A stretch of 64,000 nt of DNA from Ceraceosorus guamensis (lineage: Eukaryota; Basidiomycota; Exobasidiomycetes; Ceraceosorales; Ceraceosoraceae), in NCBI RefSeq assembly GCF_003144195.1, contig NW_020290000.1:248001-312000 (forward strand), written 5' to 3'. Positions 44,929-57,637 of this stretch are shown here, piece by piece (positions within the stretch are counted from its first letter, which is position 1; every line of letters begins with the position of its first letter). The translations under genes and the position numbers were made by a program. A model generated the notes under the pieces. The model made no database searches. It was not told the DNA's origin and was given only the letters and a program-made list of their open reading frames with translations.

Positions 44929-47900
44929 GTTGATTGTTCTTCAAGTCGAAAGGCCGCGAGTGCTTTGCCAGATCGATGTTGATGCAGTGCGAAAGCTGTG
45001 TAGTTGATCGATGAACTGTGACTTGCTGTACCTTCAATTGCCATGCATGCACTCGGCCGCCCAGATGCGCAGTTTGGAACCGGCTTATGGAATGCCGCCT
45101 CAGATCGTAAACGCTGCCAAGTGAGCCTGGACGAACAGGAGGGAATCGATGCCCTCAAGTGAACAGCCCGAATCGAGATGGAGAATGCTTGATTGTAGAT
45201 CTGCGTCTGCAAGTTCCACACTCGAGCCCCTCTTGACGAAATGTGTGCCGTAGCAGGCTGGGCTATCTCGGTCCCGCGCGAGTTCCGCTCGACAACGCCG
45301 CCTGCTGCCTTAGGTATTGTGAGGTGGAAAGCCGGGCGATGGGTTGTCGATACAAGGAATTTCTCAGGTGGAGATTGATGAAGAGAGACGAAATGTTGCT
45401 GGGCAGAGAAGCGGGATGAACGATGCAGCCGCAAGGTGCTGTAGTCGCTGGCGACAAGGCTGGGACACGAAGCAGCGTTGCAGGTCGAGCGATATCAGGC
45501 AGCAGGCTACACCACTCGAGGCTGCGCTGATTGCGCACTCCGCGGATGTATACTCGGACTGGCCGGTATGAGCTTCGAGAGGCAAATGAGCTATGGCCCG
45601 CTTCCCAGATTGAGTTTGAGGCCAGCACGTGGAAGCGAAGCGGCCCGCAAATTGTCACGTCCGGGGTCTGTGCGGCTATTGGCTCGAGTCGTGATTCGAT
45701 CGTGCGTGCCTCACTTGGTCCACGCGCACAGACACGAGAAGAAGGAGAGGTGTGAGGTGTGCTTCTCGGCAAGGGATCTCGAGATAGGGTAGCGCCCACG
45801 GAGCGAGGGCGCGTGGGCGTCTATGGGCGCAACAGCGAAGAGCAAGGCGGCAGGGGCTTGCAATCAGAAAAGAGGCAGAGAAGCTGGCTGGCGGTTATGC
45901 TGGAGTCGGGTCGATGCGTGGATGTGGGCAAGCAAGGGGAGTTGGTGGTAAGTGCGCGTGTGCGGGAGTCTGTCAATCAAAGTTAAACTGGGGCGCCATG
46001 ATGGAGTCTGAGAAGTTAAGTGCTGAGAGACGATGATGAGACGTTGCCGGTACACATGAAGATTTGAGAGACAGCAAATGTGCAAGTCTGCTTGTGCTGG
46101 TCAACTTCAGAGTCACGAGCATGCCGATCGGGCGGAGAGCGTATAGCTGCTGGTATAGGTGTATGACGGGCGAATCGCAGCCATCATGCTATCTTCACGA
46201 ATGGTCGTGTCCGCGCGCCGCCCGCTTCAGTACGAGCCGCGGCGTTGAGCGCGGAATATGCGCGTTGCTGGGGCCCGCGCGGACGCGGACGGCGAATTCA
46301 CGATTCATTTGTTAGATGGCAGGTCTTAGCGCGGTTATATGGGCGCGGTGCGCGCCTTTGAGCACGTTCCCCGCGCCAATCAGCCGCAATAAGGCCCCGC
46401 ACCGCCGCGCCGCCGGCCAAGATGCTCGAGCAAAGTCTAAGCTCGGATGAAACAGCAGAGCGTGAAGAGTCATGAATTTGATAGCTCCACTCACGACTCA
46501 CGACTCATTTTGGTGAGTTCTGTTCTCCGCTCAACGCGAACGCAATTTGTCACGCTTTACCGGATAAGCAAATGTGTCAGTCTGAATCACGAATGTGAAT
46601 GCTGCTGGTGATCGAATGGTGCTCGAATCTGAATGGCGCAACTCCGACATATTCCCGGAGCTCCGCTGCTGCCCCCAACTCCACCCTCGCACGCACCACA
46701 AATTGCTTCTTTCAGCTCAGCGGGCAAGCCTCGACTCTCGACGCTTTGTGCATCTGCATGCTCGCAGCAGCCACGGCAGCGTTGCAGCAGCAATCTTGAA
46801 TGAAGTCGAGGAACAGCGAGTGAGATGGGCATACGTTGTGCGGGATGCTGCTGCTGATGGTGCGATTTGTCCGTGCAGGCTTGTCGTCGCTACAGACGTA
46901 CTTGATTCGATTTGCTGACGTTTCGGCACAAGCGGCAGCAAGTTCACGACCAGCTCACGTCGGCAGAAGGTGTTAGACAGGAGCGGACAGCGCTTTGGTG
47001 GGAATGCTGGTCGAGGACGATGAAAGCTGTCAGGCCAGCTGCCTGCTAGATTGCTAGTTCCATGCATCATAGACACGATCCACAAACAAGAGCCAACTCC
47101 TGCGCGTTGCCGCGATCTGTCCGGTCGGCATCGCGATCTCGATCGGAGTCGATGCTCACACCTCAAGCGACAGCAGTCCACGCACCACGCCATGCCTGTC
47201 TCACGATCGACGACGCATTCACGCTCCCTCTTCCGCTTTGGCTGTTCCGGCTCATGTAGAAGTTTGATAGGAGAACACGTGCTCTTGCAAATCTCAGCAG
47301 GTCCGGACAGGTGCAAAGATGACAGCTTTCAGTGTCCGACCTGAAAGCACAATTCGCATGCCTTTTCGAGCACGTCGAACACGTTCCTGCTTGGCTAACT
47401 GATTCGCTGCGTCCACACCTCTTCACCTTCTCGAGATTCTTTTGCTCTTGGCTTGCGCATTCGCGCTGTTGGCCCGAACTTGCTCAAGAATGAAAGTCAT
47501 GAGCAGCCGAGCAGACTCCGAGCAGCGGGCACGTGCACTTGTAAGCTGCTGTTCACGAAAGCGGACGTCGTCCTATCGGCTTCGCTGCTTAAGTCCGCCG
47601 GCTTGACAGTCAAAGGATGGGAAGTCCTCTTTGCTCACAGAGGCAGAGCCAGCTTCGCAGGAGCTTCGCAGCAGACGGCAACAGCCATTACCCCCAGTCT
47701 AGTCCGTACCGAGCTCGCTCCAAGCGCTTGTAGGTAGCGAAACAAGCACGGCAGGTCAATGTCGATGTAACAGACAGCTGTGAGACTCGTCCGATGATCT
47801 CCGACAACCTTGCGTGATGTCTCTCCCGGCTGCGTCTCAGGCTTTTCTAGCACCTACCTATCGCTCTTGGCCTACCTCGCCTACCTTTGGAACGTAGAAA

Positions 47901-48357
47901 GCAGGTGAATGTGATGTCCCCCGAATGCCAATTCGCCCACCTCGGGCAGCATGTTGAAGTGCAGCGAGTGTACGCATGACTTGGTGACGTCTCGCGATTT
48001 GCATTTGATTATTTCTAGGCCCACTGCAGCACGACAAGGTGCTGGACACGTGATCGTCCGTTCGAGGGAACGATCCGATCGACAAGACCGTCCAGGAAAC
48101 TCGGCCTGAGAGCCATGCAAAAATATTCTGCCGACGAACACCAGGGCGAGGGGAGCATCTTGATTATTCAGTCGAGTCCAGTGTCTTTGCCGCGCATTGT
48201 GCTACTCACATCCGTCTTTACCCCCCCCTTCCTCATCCCTGCCCAATGGCTGCCCTCATCCGCTGTGAGAGGCAAGAATGTCCCGTCGCCAAATCAGTCA
48301 CCTAAGCGAGCCAGCGAGTCCACGCGGCCTTGCGCTCCCGCCGCATCCATCTACAAC
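44929..48357. other. 3.4-kb region without a recognised gene
   Basis: Upstream of the esterase. It contains the ACTCACGACTCACGACTCA array (46489-46507), further TCACGA copies near 46293 and 46578, and GC-rich open frames without domain signal. Confidence 0.5.
46489..46507. repeat. TCACGAC direct repeat (reverse form of the GTCGTGA array)
   Basis: ACTCACGACTCACGACTCA: two full heptamers plus a partial one, the reverse complement of the array at 7967-7996. Confidence 0.85.
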
Positions 48358-48949
48358 TCACACAAGCTGGCAGGAAAAGGGAGACGGAAAGCGTAAAGCA
48401 TCAGCGAGAGAGCTTCGAAGTGATGCTGCGCCTGCTGCAAGGATACACTCACAATTTGTCGCAGAGGAATATGGATGAGCTTGACAAACTGCAAAGAGGT
48501 GCGCAGTGGGTGGTCCGGAGGTTAAATTGAGGGTAATCGGCCTTCGCCGAGCCGGCGTCCACTCACGTAGCCGATGAAACCCATGACGACGAAGCCCATG
48601 CCTACAGCCCTGCAGATTTGAAGGTACTCTGAAGGGAAGGAAAGAGAGGGTGCGAGTGCACCGATGGGGCGGGTCAGCGCTGCTGCATGTGACAAGGCCT
48701 CCTTTACGCTTCCTTTCCGCTGGAAGCGAAGTCACAACTCACTCACCCTTCTTGTTGGGCTTGGTGCACTTGTTGAAGAACTGAAAACCTTGCTGGATCA
48801 GCAAAAGCCGCGGACCGATAGTGGCACACTATCGTCGCGCCATTCCCTCGCCCCAACGACATCACCGATCGCCGCCGGATGCTCACCTGTGTCCCATCCT
48901 TGACAAAGCTCTGGGGAATTTCCACCAGGTCCTTGATTGCGTCCGACAT
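48358..48949 (-). CDS. SSS1: Sec61 gamma subunit (Sss1), protein translocon
   Basis: Five small exons: 48887-48949, 48747-48780, 48567-48628, 48453-48488 and 48358-48366; 67 residues, the family length. The protein starts MSDAIKDLVEIPQSFVKDGTQ. It continues across introns with FFNKCTKPNKKEYLQ, then AVGMGFVVMGFIGY and FVKLIHIPLRQI, and ends LV. The single tail-anchoring span begins at AVGMGF. Sss1 clamps the two halves of Sec61 alpha in the ER membrane and is essential in yeast. The final exon encodes only Leu-Val-stop. I favour it because S. cerevisiae Sss1 ends IRYVIV and because a GTGAGT donor follows RQI. Reading through would add about 13 unrelated residues. Confidence 0.93.
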
Positions 48950-49741
48950 GTTCGAGTGTGTTAGAGGATGAGCGGTGGTGCAATAGTGCGCTAGACGTAG
49001 ACTTGCAGTCCAAGGGGTTGCAGTGAAGGGGATCTCCTGATGGGCTCCTGCAGTCTTCTTGCGTAAAAAGCCTACACTCGAGTGGATAAGCGCTCCGTTC
49101 AGCACCACACTGTCGATGTGAGAGAGACTTGCTTCTGTACGATGATGAGTGCTGCGAAGCCGTAGTTGAGAAATTCGATCGCGCCTTGGAGTTGGGAATC
49201 TTGAATCTGGAAGAACGCTCGCTGTTCCCAAGTGCATCGCTGTTGCCGTCCGAGCGTGCGTACGCAGGAACGGCCGGCGATGTCGCGGAACATGAGGGGC
49301 GCACGCACACGCACGTGATGACACGTGTCACGCGGGCGACCAGGCCACCTTCTGGCTTACCGTATAGAGCGCGAACGTGCTTTCCGTACCGTTTGAATAC
49401 CTCACCTTTTGCAAATCGCGAATGACCTCGTCAATCTGTGAATAATATAAGTTGAACTTGGTTCAGACTCTTGCAAATCAGACACTTGACTCGAGTGCGG
49501 CATCGTGATGTTTCATGACTCCACTTTCCAAACTCGGAGGTGCCAGGCTTGCATCAAGTGCAAGCTCGGACTTACTCACTGCAGAACTACACCAACATCA
49601 GTCATGGCGGCATAGTGAAAAGACGGAATGTGCATTCATCAGGTTCGGAAAATTGGAGTCCGGTGACGTAGATACAAGACAAGAAGTGCGCGGTAGCCAG
49701 CTCAATGGGCCTGCGACCATCAGATAGAGGGCAGATCAAGC
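48950..49741. other. Intergenic region, no gene seen
   Basis: About 790 bp between the Sss1 start and the transporter stop (both minus). It contains overlapping CACGTG-like sites near 49312-49328. No coding signal was recognised. Confidence 0.5.
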
Positions 49742-52025
49742 TCATGCAGCAGCAGCTGGAGCGACTGGAACGTACTCTGCAGGGATGCCCACAATGCCTG
49801 CCACAGCGGCGGAGCTCAAGGTGACGAGGATACCAGTGAGCAAAGCGCTGGGGCACAACTTGACGATGGTGGCTGATCGAGTGGGCGCAATGGCAGACAA
49901 GATGCCGACGTTGATACCAAGAGAGCCGATGTTGCCGAATCCACAGAGAGCGAATTGGGCAATCAGGTAGGCTCTTGGGCTCAATCGCGTCTCTGGGTTT
50001 GGCATGACGGTGTTCTGGAGAGTGTCGTACGCGACGAACTGGAGAGACGAAGGAGAGTGCTGGGTCAGCAAGTGGAGCAATCACACTAGACACTGACACG
50101 ACGTGCCCACCTCGTTCGCGATAACCTTGACTGCAATGAGCTTGGAGACTGCAAGCGTCTCGTGACCAGGGACACCCAACAAGAATGTCAGCGGCCAGAG
50201 CAGGTAGCCAAAGATGAGTTCAAGCTTGAGTGGGTTGTCGTCAGGGATGTACCAGCTGCGACCGATGTAGGTCAGCAAACCGTTGACGGTGTAGAGCAGA
50301 CTGACGATGGCCAACACGTTGGCAAAGATGAGCGCAGCGACGCGCACACCGAACCAGGCGCCTTTGGAGAGGGAGTGGAAGACATCGTTGGCGCGGTCCA
50401 CTTCATCTTCCTGGGCAGAGACTTGGATCTTGCCGGCCGTGTACGAGTGTTGCGTCTCGGGGTAGCGCAACTTGGAGGCGGCGATAGCTGCTGGGATCGA
50501 CATGACACTGGAAGTCACCAAAACCGTGCCATTGACTCCGATAGAGATGTACGCTGCCAGCACTGAGCCAGCAATGGTCGCGAAACCGGAAACCAGCACT
50601 TGGTGGAACTCGGATCGAGTGAAGCTCTTGACGAATGGCCGAGTCAGAACGACATTCTCTCCTTGACCAATGAATGGCGATGCGACTGCGACGATTGCTT
50701 CAGCACCGCTGATGCCGAAGACCTTGTAGAAGAACTGCGCGGGCACGAAGTAACGAGCCAGATCAGAATGAGGACGAGCGCGCTTCGTGTTTGCGGAACG
50801 TTCAACTTCAGACTCACCCAAGCAGCCTTCTTGATAAGCCAAGGAAGGACGCCAATATAGAATAGCACAATGCACAAGGCAACGAAGAATGCGATGGAGG
50901 ACAGCACATTTGTGAAGAAGTAGCCGTTCTCGACGAAGTCTCTCCAAAACTGCGCGACAGGACAGTATTTGAAAGTGGTTTGTTAGGGCGGGAACATGAG
51001 TTTTCCACGATCTCGAAGGCGACTCACGAATGCAGCTCCTCCATTGACACCTTGCGCAAGCAGATCAGCGGCAGCAGTGGCGATCCAAGAGAAGAGGGAC
51101 AGACCAGCTCCAGTGCGGAAAACGAACAGAGCAATGATGAACTGCAGACCCATTCCAAGAATCGTAGTCCTGGCTTGAACGGCACCGTAATTGGATGAAA
51201 AAGCAAAGATGATGGCGTAGATGAGGCAGTAGCCGACAAGCGAAATGGTTCGTTGACCCAGAGAGCTGCCCTGCTCGATGGGCAGCCCGTAGGTAGAACC
51301 AAACACCAACACCGCCAAGGACAGCCAGCCAACGGCGAGCTTGCCCTTGTAGGGGATGCGGGACCAGGGCTTTTCGGCGGCCGTTGTCCAGACTGCAGAG
51401 ATGACCCGAACGATTGGCCTTTGCGGAATGTAGCGCGACTTGTGCATCAGGATAAGAAGGATGAAGAACCAACTAAAGATGGTAGCTACGATCCATCGAT
51501 GCCTGACTCTTTCGTTGATGATGGATGGGATCCACCAACCCAGCTGAAAGCACCGAACCGCAAGCTCATCAGCTCTTGTGTCCGACTGCCCATCGCTCGT
51601 GCCTGCAGCTGCTTTTGCAAACTTACAAGAAGAGCAATGAGACCAAAATCTCGGACGATCACGGCACCCCTGGAATGCAACAGCATCTTGAGCTGTGCAA
51701 TGGGCCCGTCGCTCTTCTTCTCGTCCTCATCCAAGTCATGCTCTCTGTCGTAGAGCGCTTTAGCTTCCAGGTCATGCGGAGCTGTGGGATCGCTCTTGTG
51801 AGAAGCAGACTCTGTCGAGTAGGGCTGCTGCTTTTGATCCTCAATGTCGTGCGAATGGCGAGGAGAGATGCGATCCTTGGTCGCGTCCGACGCCTGTGTC
51901 GTGAAGTCAGGGATGATCGGTGAGCTATTGGGTACTGTTGGCAGAAGTCAGGACTGCTGACGCCAAGGACAACTTACCAAAGGCGCCGGCTTGTCGTCAT
52001 TCCACTTGGGCAATTCAGAGGCCAT
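49742..52025 (-). CDS. Concentrative nucleoside transporter (CNT/SLC28 family)
   Basis: Well-defined exons are about 51627-51939, 51028-51543, 50818-50949, 50111-50734 and 49742-50038, plus a probable first exon 51978-52025 (MASELPKWNDDKPAPL). The body is typical CNT: a charged cytosolic head, then many membrane spans. Conserved elements are VFRTGAGLSLFSWIA, FGISGAEAIVAVASPFIGQGEN (the GQGEN nucleoside/sodium site), MSIPAAIAASKL, and at the last junction KVIANEFVAYDTL, followed by LCGFGNIGSLGI. It imports nucleosides with protons or sodium at the plasma membrane (family knowledge). The 5' end is not settled: joining the first exon to the next at the visible acceptors leaves a phase mismatch, so a missed exon or other start is likely. 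All later junctions are phase 0. Confidence 0.9.
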
Positions 52026-54703
52026 GTTGAAAGGCCTGTGTAGGTGGCACCGGGGGAGGGCGGGGGAAGGGTGAGGAAAGCGGGCAGGGGGGTTGTTGAA
52101 GCCAATGGGAGCGAGGAACAAGGGTGTCTGAAGAGCTCGCGTGAGCAGGTGTGAAGCTTTTGAAGGAGAGCGTGGCCGCTGTTGCGCGCGCTCAGATGTC
52201 AGGAACAGCCCTTATCGCGCCAAAGCCGAGACTGAAGAAGCGAGTCTGCTCGAGAAGAGTGACGAGGAGGGCTGGAGTGTACTACTTGCTGTAGCGCCAT
52301 ACATGCAAGCCGGCGTGGGGTTCAGAAGAAGTTTGGCTCAAATTTTGAGCCACTCATTAATAAGGCTGCTGCTGCTGCTGGGATGGGCACCACTGATAGG
52401 CAGCGTTAGGGACATGCAGCTTGCAGCTTGCAGCTTAATTGCCACAGGACAAGCCCAGCTGTCCTGAGCCTGTATCGGAGCTGGTCGAGCATGGCGAAAG
52501 TGCCGAGGCACACATGCAGGTCACATCAAGTCCAGTCCATCACGGCGACTGTGGATGGGTAGGTGCATGCACAAGAGCTGTGTCTGCTTTCGCAGCAAGC
52601 TCACGGTGAGGTCGGCATTCGAGCAATCTTTTGAGCCGATTTCGCTGCGAAGGAAAGCATAGATACTCTAGCTGCTGTAAGCAGACATGGGCTCTGCTGG
52701 AGGCTTGGGCGGAAGGCAAGTCGTGAGTGTTCGTGTCCTCTTCAGCCCCATCATGCATGATCTTCGCACCGGGCTAACCCCCGCGGTCGCTCGGCCAACC
52801 CGCCAGCCCGCTGGCGCGTGTCGCGTGCGCGGTCACACGTACGCGCACGCGCGAGCGGCTCGCTGCGCCACAAGAACTCACACTGGGATGCCGAGGCGAC
52901 ATCACGCCGGTGAGGCAGGAGTGTGCGCCCATATAGATATAGCGAGCAGCATACGATTTCGCTTTCAAAAGCTTGCAAAGAGCGCTGTCAATCAAGAATC
53001 CCACGCGCATACTGAGTGGTGGTTTAGTAGCTGCAGGAGTAGGAGTAGGGGTAGAGGTAGAGGTAAGAAGAGTGCCAGTGTCGGCGGTGTCGTGGCTTGG
53101 CCCCTTGCAGCTCTGTTCGGGAGCCAATCATTGCTGATTGTCCGCCTCGATTCATCAATTTTGAGGCCTCCCTCGGCTATGCTGATGTTAGCGCTCGCTC
53201 GTTCCTGAATGAAAGTGCGAGTCGACTTGCAAGCTTCTGCATCACTGTGACTCCATATACGCGCTTGCAGACGAGTTTCCGGCAACCGCGCGTGCATGGC
53301 GCTCCGCCAACCGCAAGTCAGGCCTCATGCAGACCTCGTTCAAGCGATAAGGAATTCTTGCCACACTCTTGACTCGCAGATGGTGTTCCTGCGCTGCTAT
53401 TAATGATGCAGCTCGATCGCGATTGATGGTCAGACACCTGAATAGCAGCGATCTGACTTGCCATCCGGTCCGAGTATTGCGACGCTCAATTCACGATTGG
53501 CTGCGAGAGGTCTCACCGCGGTGAAGATCTTTGGTCGCGTCGTCGCGTCCAGCTGGCTTGTGACAATGCCTGCAACAGTCACGAGTTCGAGTGTCTGAGT
53601 ATAGTGCTATGGACGCGCATGCTCAACCAGTCACGAGTCCAAGCGGGACCGCCAAACTTGACTCCGCTTATCTCTTCAAGCATCAGCCATGTACACATAA
53701 TACGCAGCAAAGACACGCAGCGCCGAGGATCGTCATACCGACATGAACGCGATGTTGCCCCTCAGCACGTCGCAGCGTAACCATCATGAATTGGCGCATC
53801 GGGGCTATCTCCGCGGCCTCCGGTACGATAAGCAAAAGTATCACGTGACATTCTCAACAGCGGCGCGCGTCACGTAAAAGAAGTTGCGACGAGCCATCTC
53901 ATTATTGAGGTCCGTCTGACACGATGCTGTTTGGTCTTGCACCGAGCACCAAGCAGTCACCTCCTCACATGACCCACAGGCTTGTCTCAAGCTGATCCTC
54001 GCTTCGTTGCTGCACTACGCACGCTCGCTTCTGGTGCTACTCCAAAGTGTGCAGTGGATCTAGCTCTCAAACGCGTCCGTGAGGCTACTGGCTCACTTCA
54101 TCGCTCACGCTACCTTCTTACGAATCTGGCTAACTCCAAACCCCATGTGCTTCACTCGGAATCAGCTCGACATTTCGTCTTCGTTGTATTGCCAGAGGCC
54201 GCGCTTCCCTTCAGAAGACCAAGTCGTCTCTCAAACGCATTGCTTTGAGTGTCTCAGCCCCTCTCTCTTCCTTCCTTGCCTCTCAGCTGGGTCTGTCACG
54301 CGGTCAGAATCATTGCTTCTGTACTGCAGAAGCAATAGCTGCGCAAGTGCTTCGCATCAGCCGCTTTGCATCATCTCTCACACGTCGCACCTCTACCAGA
54401 GAGTGTGCTCTCTGCCCTGCCTCTCCTTCGACCGATTCCGCAGCTGCCTGAACTGTTCTGTGGAACACGCTCACGAATTCCTAGACCCTGCAGTCTCACT
54501 CTACTGCACGCGTCTCTGAGTGCCAAGCACAGACGAGGCCGCTTACTCTGACCACGCTTGGAGCAGGGTTGCGAGCTGAGCTGCTCTGGCTTTCTGCGCG
54601 CTCAAAATCGCTTCCGGCCTCGCCATCTAGCCATCTCTGCTCATCTCGTTGCCCTTCGACCTACTCTGCAGCGAGTCACCTCTTTCCTTCTTCTGTCCAT
54701 AGC
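52026..54703. other. 2.7-kb divergent intergenic region
   Basis: Separates the outward-facing transporter and Rpr2-domain genes. It has a CTG run near 52370, a purine hexamer array (53036-53065), TCACGA copies near 53483, 53580 and 53628, and a pyrimidine-rich leader just before 54704. No gene was recognised. Confidence 0.5.
53036..53065 (+). repeat. GGAGTA/GGGGTA/GAGGTA hexamer array, 5 copies
   Basis: Five consecutive hexamers: two GGAGTA, one GGGGTA and two GAGGTA. A purine-rich simple repeat. Confidence 0.85.
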
Positions 54704-57561
54704 ATGGAAGAGCAAGAATTCGTCAGTGCGGAGCGCGGTGCCGAAGCTAGTGCAGCCCAGGGAAGCGCCGGGAGTACCAATGACGCTCAGGAGGAGCCAG
54801 TGTCAACACGCATTGGGCAAGCGCGCGCCACTCAGGATACATCAGGACCTGCTCAGATCACCCTGCCCGAAGTCGGCATCGGGGACTCAACACAGCCAAG
54901 TGCGCAGATTGACGGGGCTGTCGGCCAAGAGCGACCATCAAATGGCCCGCAAGATAGTTTGAAGAGGGCAGCGGAAGCGAATGAAGGACGGCAAGCTTCA
55001 GATGGGAGCTCAGAGGAGGCTGCGAAGCGACCTCGGACAGAGGCCAATTCTCTCCTGTCAGGTGTGACGGACGCGCAGAGATATTCTGCTGATCGCCTTG
55101 CTACTCAGCTTGACAACCAGTCCATGGCCTCATTGGCGTTGCCAGGTGAACAATCTGAAACCGAGGTCGACTTGCTAACGCCAGGGGCCGTAGCACTTCA
55201 GGACAAACCTCTCCCGATCGTTGCTGAGCAGGAAGAGCGTACCAAAGCACAGAGCGACTCCGTGCTCCGAGGAAGCCAGGCTGCCTCTACCTGTAAGCAA
55301 CATGAGCACTTGGAACTGGAGACATCAAGCCCGGCACGCCCCAATACTACAGAAGCCGTCGCCGAGGAGAGCACGGCTTCTTCGAATGCCAGTGCGGCTG
55401 GTCCGCAGAATGTTGTGCAGGCACCGCGCTTGGCGGATGACGATGCCAAACATGCGGAGAGCATGCACGAGATTGCGGCGAGCCAAGAAGATCATCACGA
55501 AGAGAGAAAGATTACCGACGAGCAGCAAGGTCGTCCAACTGTGGTCGCCCCGAACTCTGCTTCCGACAGCCCGCCGTCGGCAAATGTCAAAGCAGGAAAT
55601 CAGAGTGCGGATTCTGCAGGCGAGAGTTCATCTGGACTCATCGAGGCCCCACCGCGCACTTCCTTGTCCCCTTCTTCGAAGACGGAGATTCCAGCAGACG
55701 CAGCCGCACGTCTCGCAGCATTTCGCAAAAAGTGGATCGAGCCCCAAGACCCAGCTCCATCAACCTCAGTCTCTACGTCGGAAGCGGGACTCGCGCGAAT
55801 GCTGGGCATTCAAGCCCGCACTCCTCGACCTTTTGCCGGGCCGGCAGCTTCGTCTTCGTCAGGCTTGCCACAAAAACCACCTCTCGCCACTACAACAGCT
55901 ACGCTGCCCATGAAGCCGGGCGTGGTCATCAGACCTCCGAAGCCTCAACAATACCCCTTCAATCCACCTAGCCGCCAGAGACCTGGTCAGCACCGAAGTG
56001 CCTCGACAGGCAGCAGCATCAGCGGAGGAGGCAACGCTCAACCGCCGCCTGGTCCGCCTCCAAGACCTCCAGCGCGTGCTAGTGGGCCGCCAGGCCCTCC
56101 TCCGCCTCTCCCACCTGCGCGTCCCGTGAAGGCACCGGGACCACCGCCAACCCTATCGCAAGGTCACGGTGCTGAGTACGTGCCGACAAGGTTCCCCACC
56201 GCCCTTCCGTCAGTACCTGCAAATCCTGTTCGTCCGGTGACGAGACCGGAACCGCCCAATTCAGCTTTGCGAGTACCGCAGTGGGAGACGGTGAGCACCT
56301 TATCCATGCTGCACCAGAAGGCAGGAATGCATGCAGCTCGTGCCGCGTTCTCGCCAGAGAATGACTCACAAGGGCTTTCGGGAGCATTGCACCAGGGAGA
56401 TATGAACGACGCCAGGCAAGCAGTCATGGACTCTCGCAGCTTGGCCGCGAAGGCGACTATACGATTGTGAGTCTTTTGGACAGTTGGATCTGGACCGCCC
56501 AGGGCTGCCTGCTCGCTCTTGTACTGTTGATGAACTTGGCTCCTCCTTCCAGAGATCCCACAGTAAAGCATTCTTCGTGCTCGGCTTGTCAAACGCCCTT
56601 GCTCGCCGGTCTGACCGCAACGGTCCGAATTCTGACATCGGGACCTCATGGCCGAGTCATCAAGACCGAGTGCAGCACTTGCGGGTACAGCTTTGATATC
56701 CCTGCCCCACCTCTAGGAGGCCAAGGAGATAATGCAAGCCACGAGGGTAGTGTGTACACTCAAAGACCGACCCGGGAGCACGATTTCCCTGAAGGTTTGC
56801 GACGAGGTTGGGACATGCAAGATCCAAATCAGCAGCATTCCATGCCTGCAAATCAAGCTTCGGGCCGGTACACGGGATTGTCGAGTACCGGTCCTGGTTT
56901 GGCAAACGGACAGGGTTCCATCGAGCGTCCGTTACAACCTCAAGAGCAGGGTCACACAAGTCGTGCGGGCACGAACCATACTTATTCGCCTTTCCAGGCG
57001 CCGGGTCAGCAACACAACGAAGACACATACCGCAATATTCATCGCCCTCATCAACCATTGCAAGGTTATCACAACCCACCTTCGTCTGCTCAGTCTCCCA
57101 TTCTGCCGCGCGAAAGCGCTGGATACGACCCACACGCAGCCATTCCACTCAACTCAGACTCTGGACCGCACGCATTCTACGGTCAGCCGCACACCACAGC
57201 TTACACGAGCCACGAGGTTGGTCCAAACCCAGCAATGCATCAAAATCAGCCATGGCATGGCTTCCATGGTGGTCACGGCCACAGCGGGACTCTCGCACCT
57301 CCAGGAGCAGGCTCGTGGGGTCACACACAAACTTCCACGCCGAGCCTTGGTGCAGATCGAATCAACCCAGCCGACTTTTCTCACTCTGACCAAATTCACG
57401 TGACTTCATTTCCCGGCGGAAATGCCGCGCCCTCATCAAGCTTCTCTCAACCTCAGCAGTACGCCAACCAGACCAGCTACTCAACCCTCCCACAGCAAGC
57501 TCCCCCGGGCACTGTTCCCAAGCGATTTGATTATACAGCATACACTCGACCCGAAAAATGA
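54704..57561 (+). CDS. Large disordered protein with RNase P Rpr2/Rpp21-type zinc ribbon
   Basis: Two exons, 54704-56466 and 56553-57561; 923 residues. The start is the first ATG of the frame. About 535 residues of Ser/Ala/Glu-rich, then Pro-rich sequence (PPPGPPPRPP type) come first. A helical stretch (STLSMLHQKAGMHAARAAF through SLAAKATIRL) and, across the intron, DPTVKHSSCSAC, LLAGLTATVRI and KTECSTCGYSFD follow (about residues 545-640). Two CxxC pairs spaced this way, preceded by A.K..IRLDP.VK, are the signature of the Rpr2/Rpp21/Snm1 family, a protein subunit of RNase P/MRP. The last 280 residues are His/Gln/Ser-rich. True Rpp21 proteins are about 120-180 residues, so this is either a giant version or a distinct protein using the same fold. 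Its 3' end is 76 bp from the converging next gene. Confidence 0.85.
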
Positions 57562-57637
57562 TAAGATATTGATTGCCAAGCGTGGTGCGAGTATGTTGTG
57601 CCCGCAGAACGTGCTCGAGGAGCCGAGCTCTTCGTCG

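Noticed and set aside
47453-47737. Frame with a faint resemblance to a Ty1/copia-type polyprotein segment
   Set aside because: Similarity is a short hydrophobic pattern only; no terminal repeats or other element parts nearby. Too weak to call a fossil element.
53036-53065. Possible internal telomere repeat
   Set aside because: Units are GGAGTA, GGGGTA and GAGGTA, not a uniform telomere hexamer such as TTAGGG, and the tract is only 30 bp.
54079-54519. 146-codon plus-strand frame before the Rpr2-domain gene
   Set aside because: Cys/Ser/Leu-rich translation of a pyrimidine-rich leader; more likely 5' UTR or promoter.
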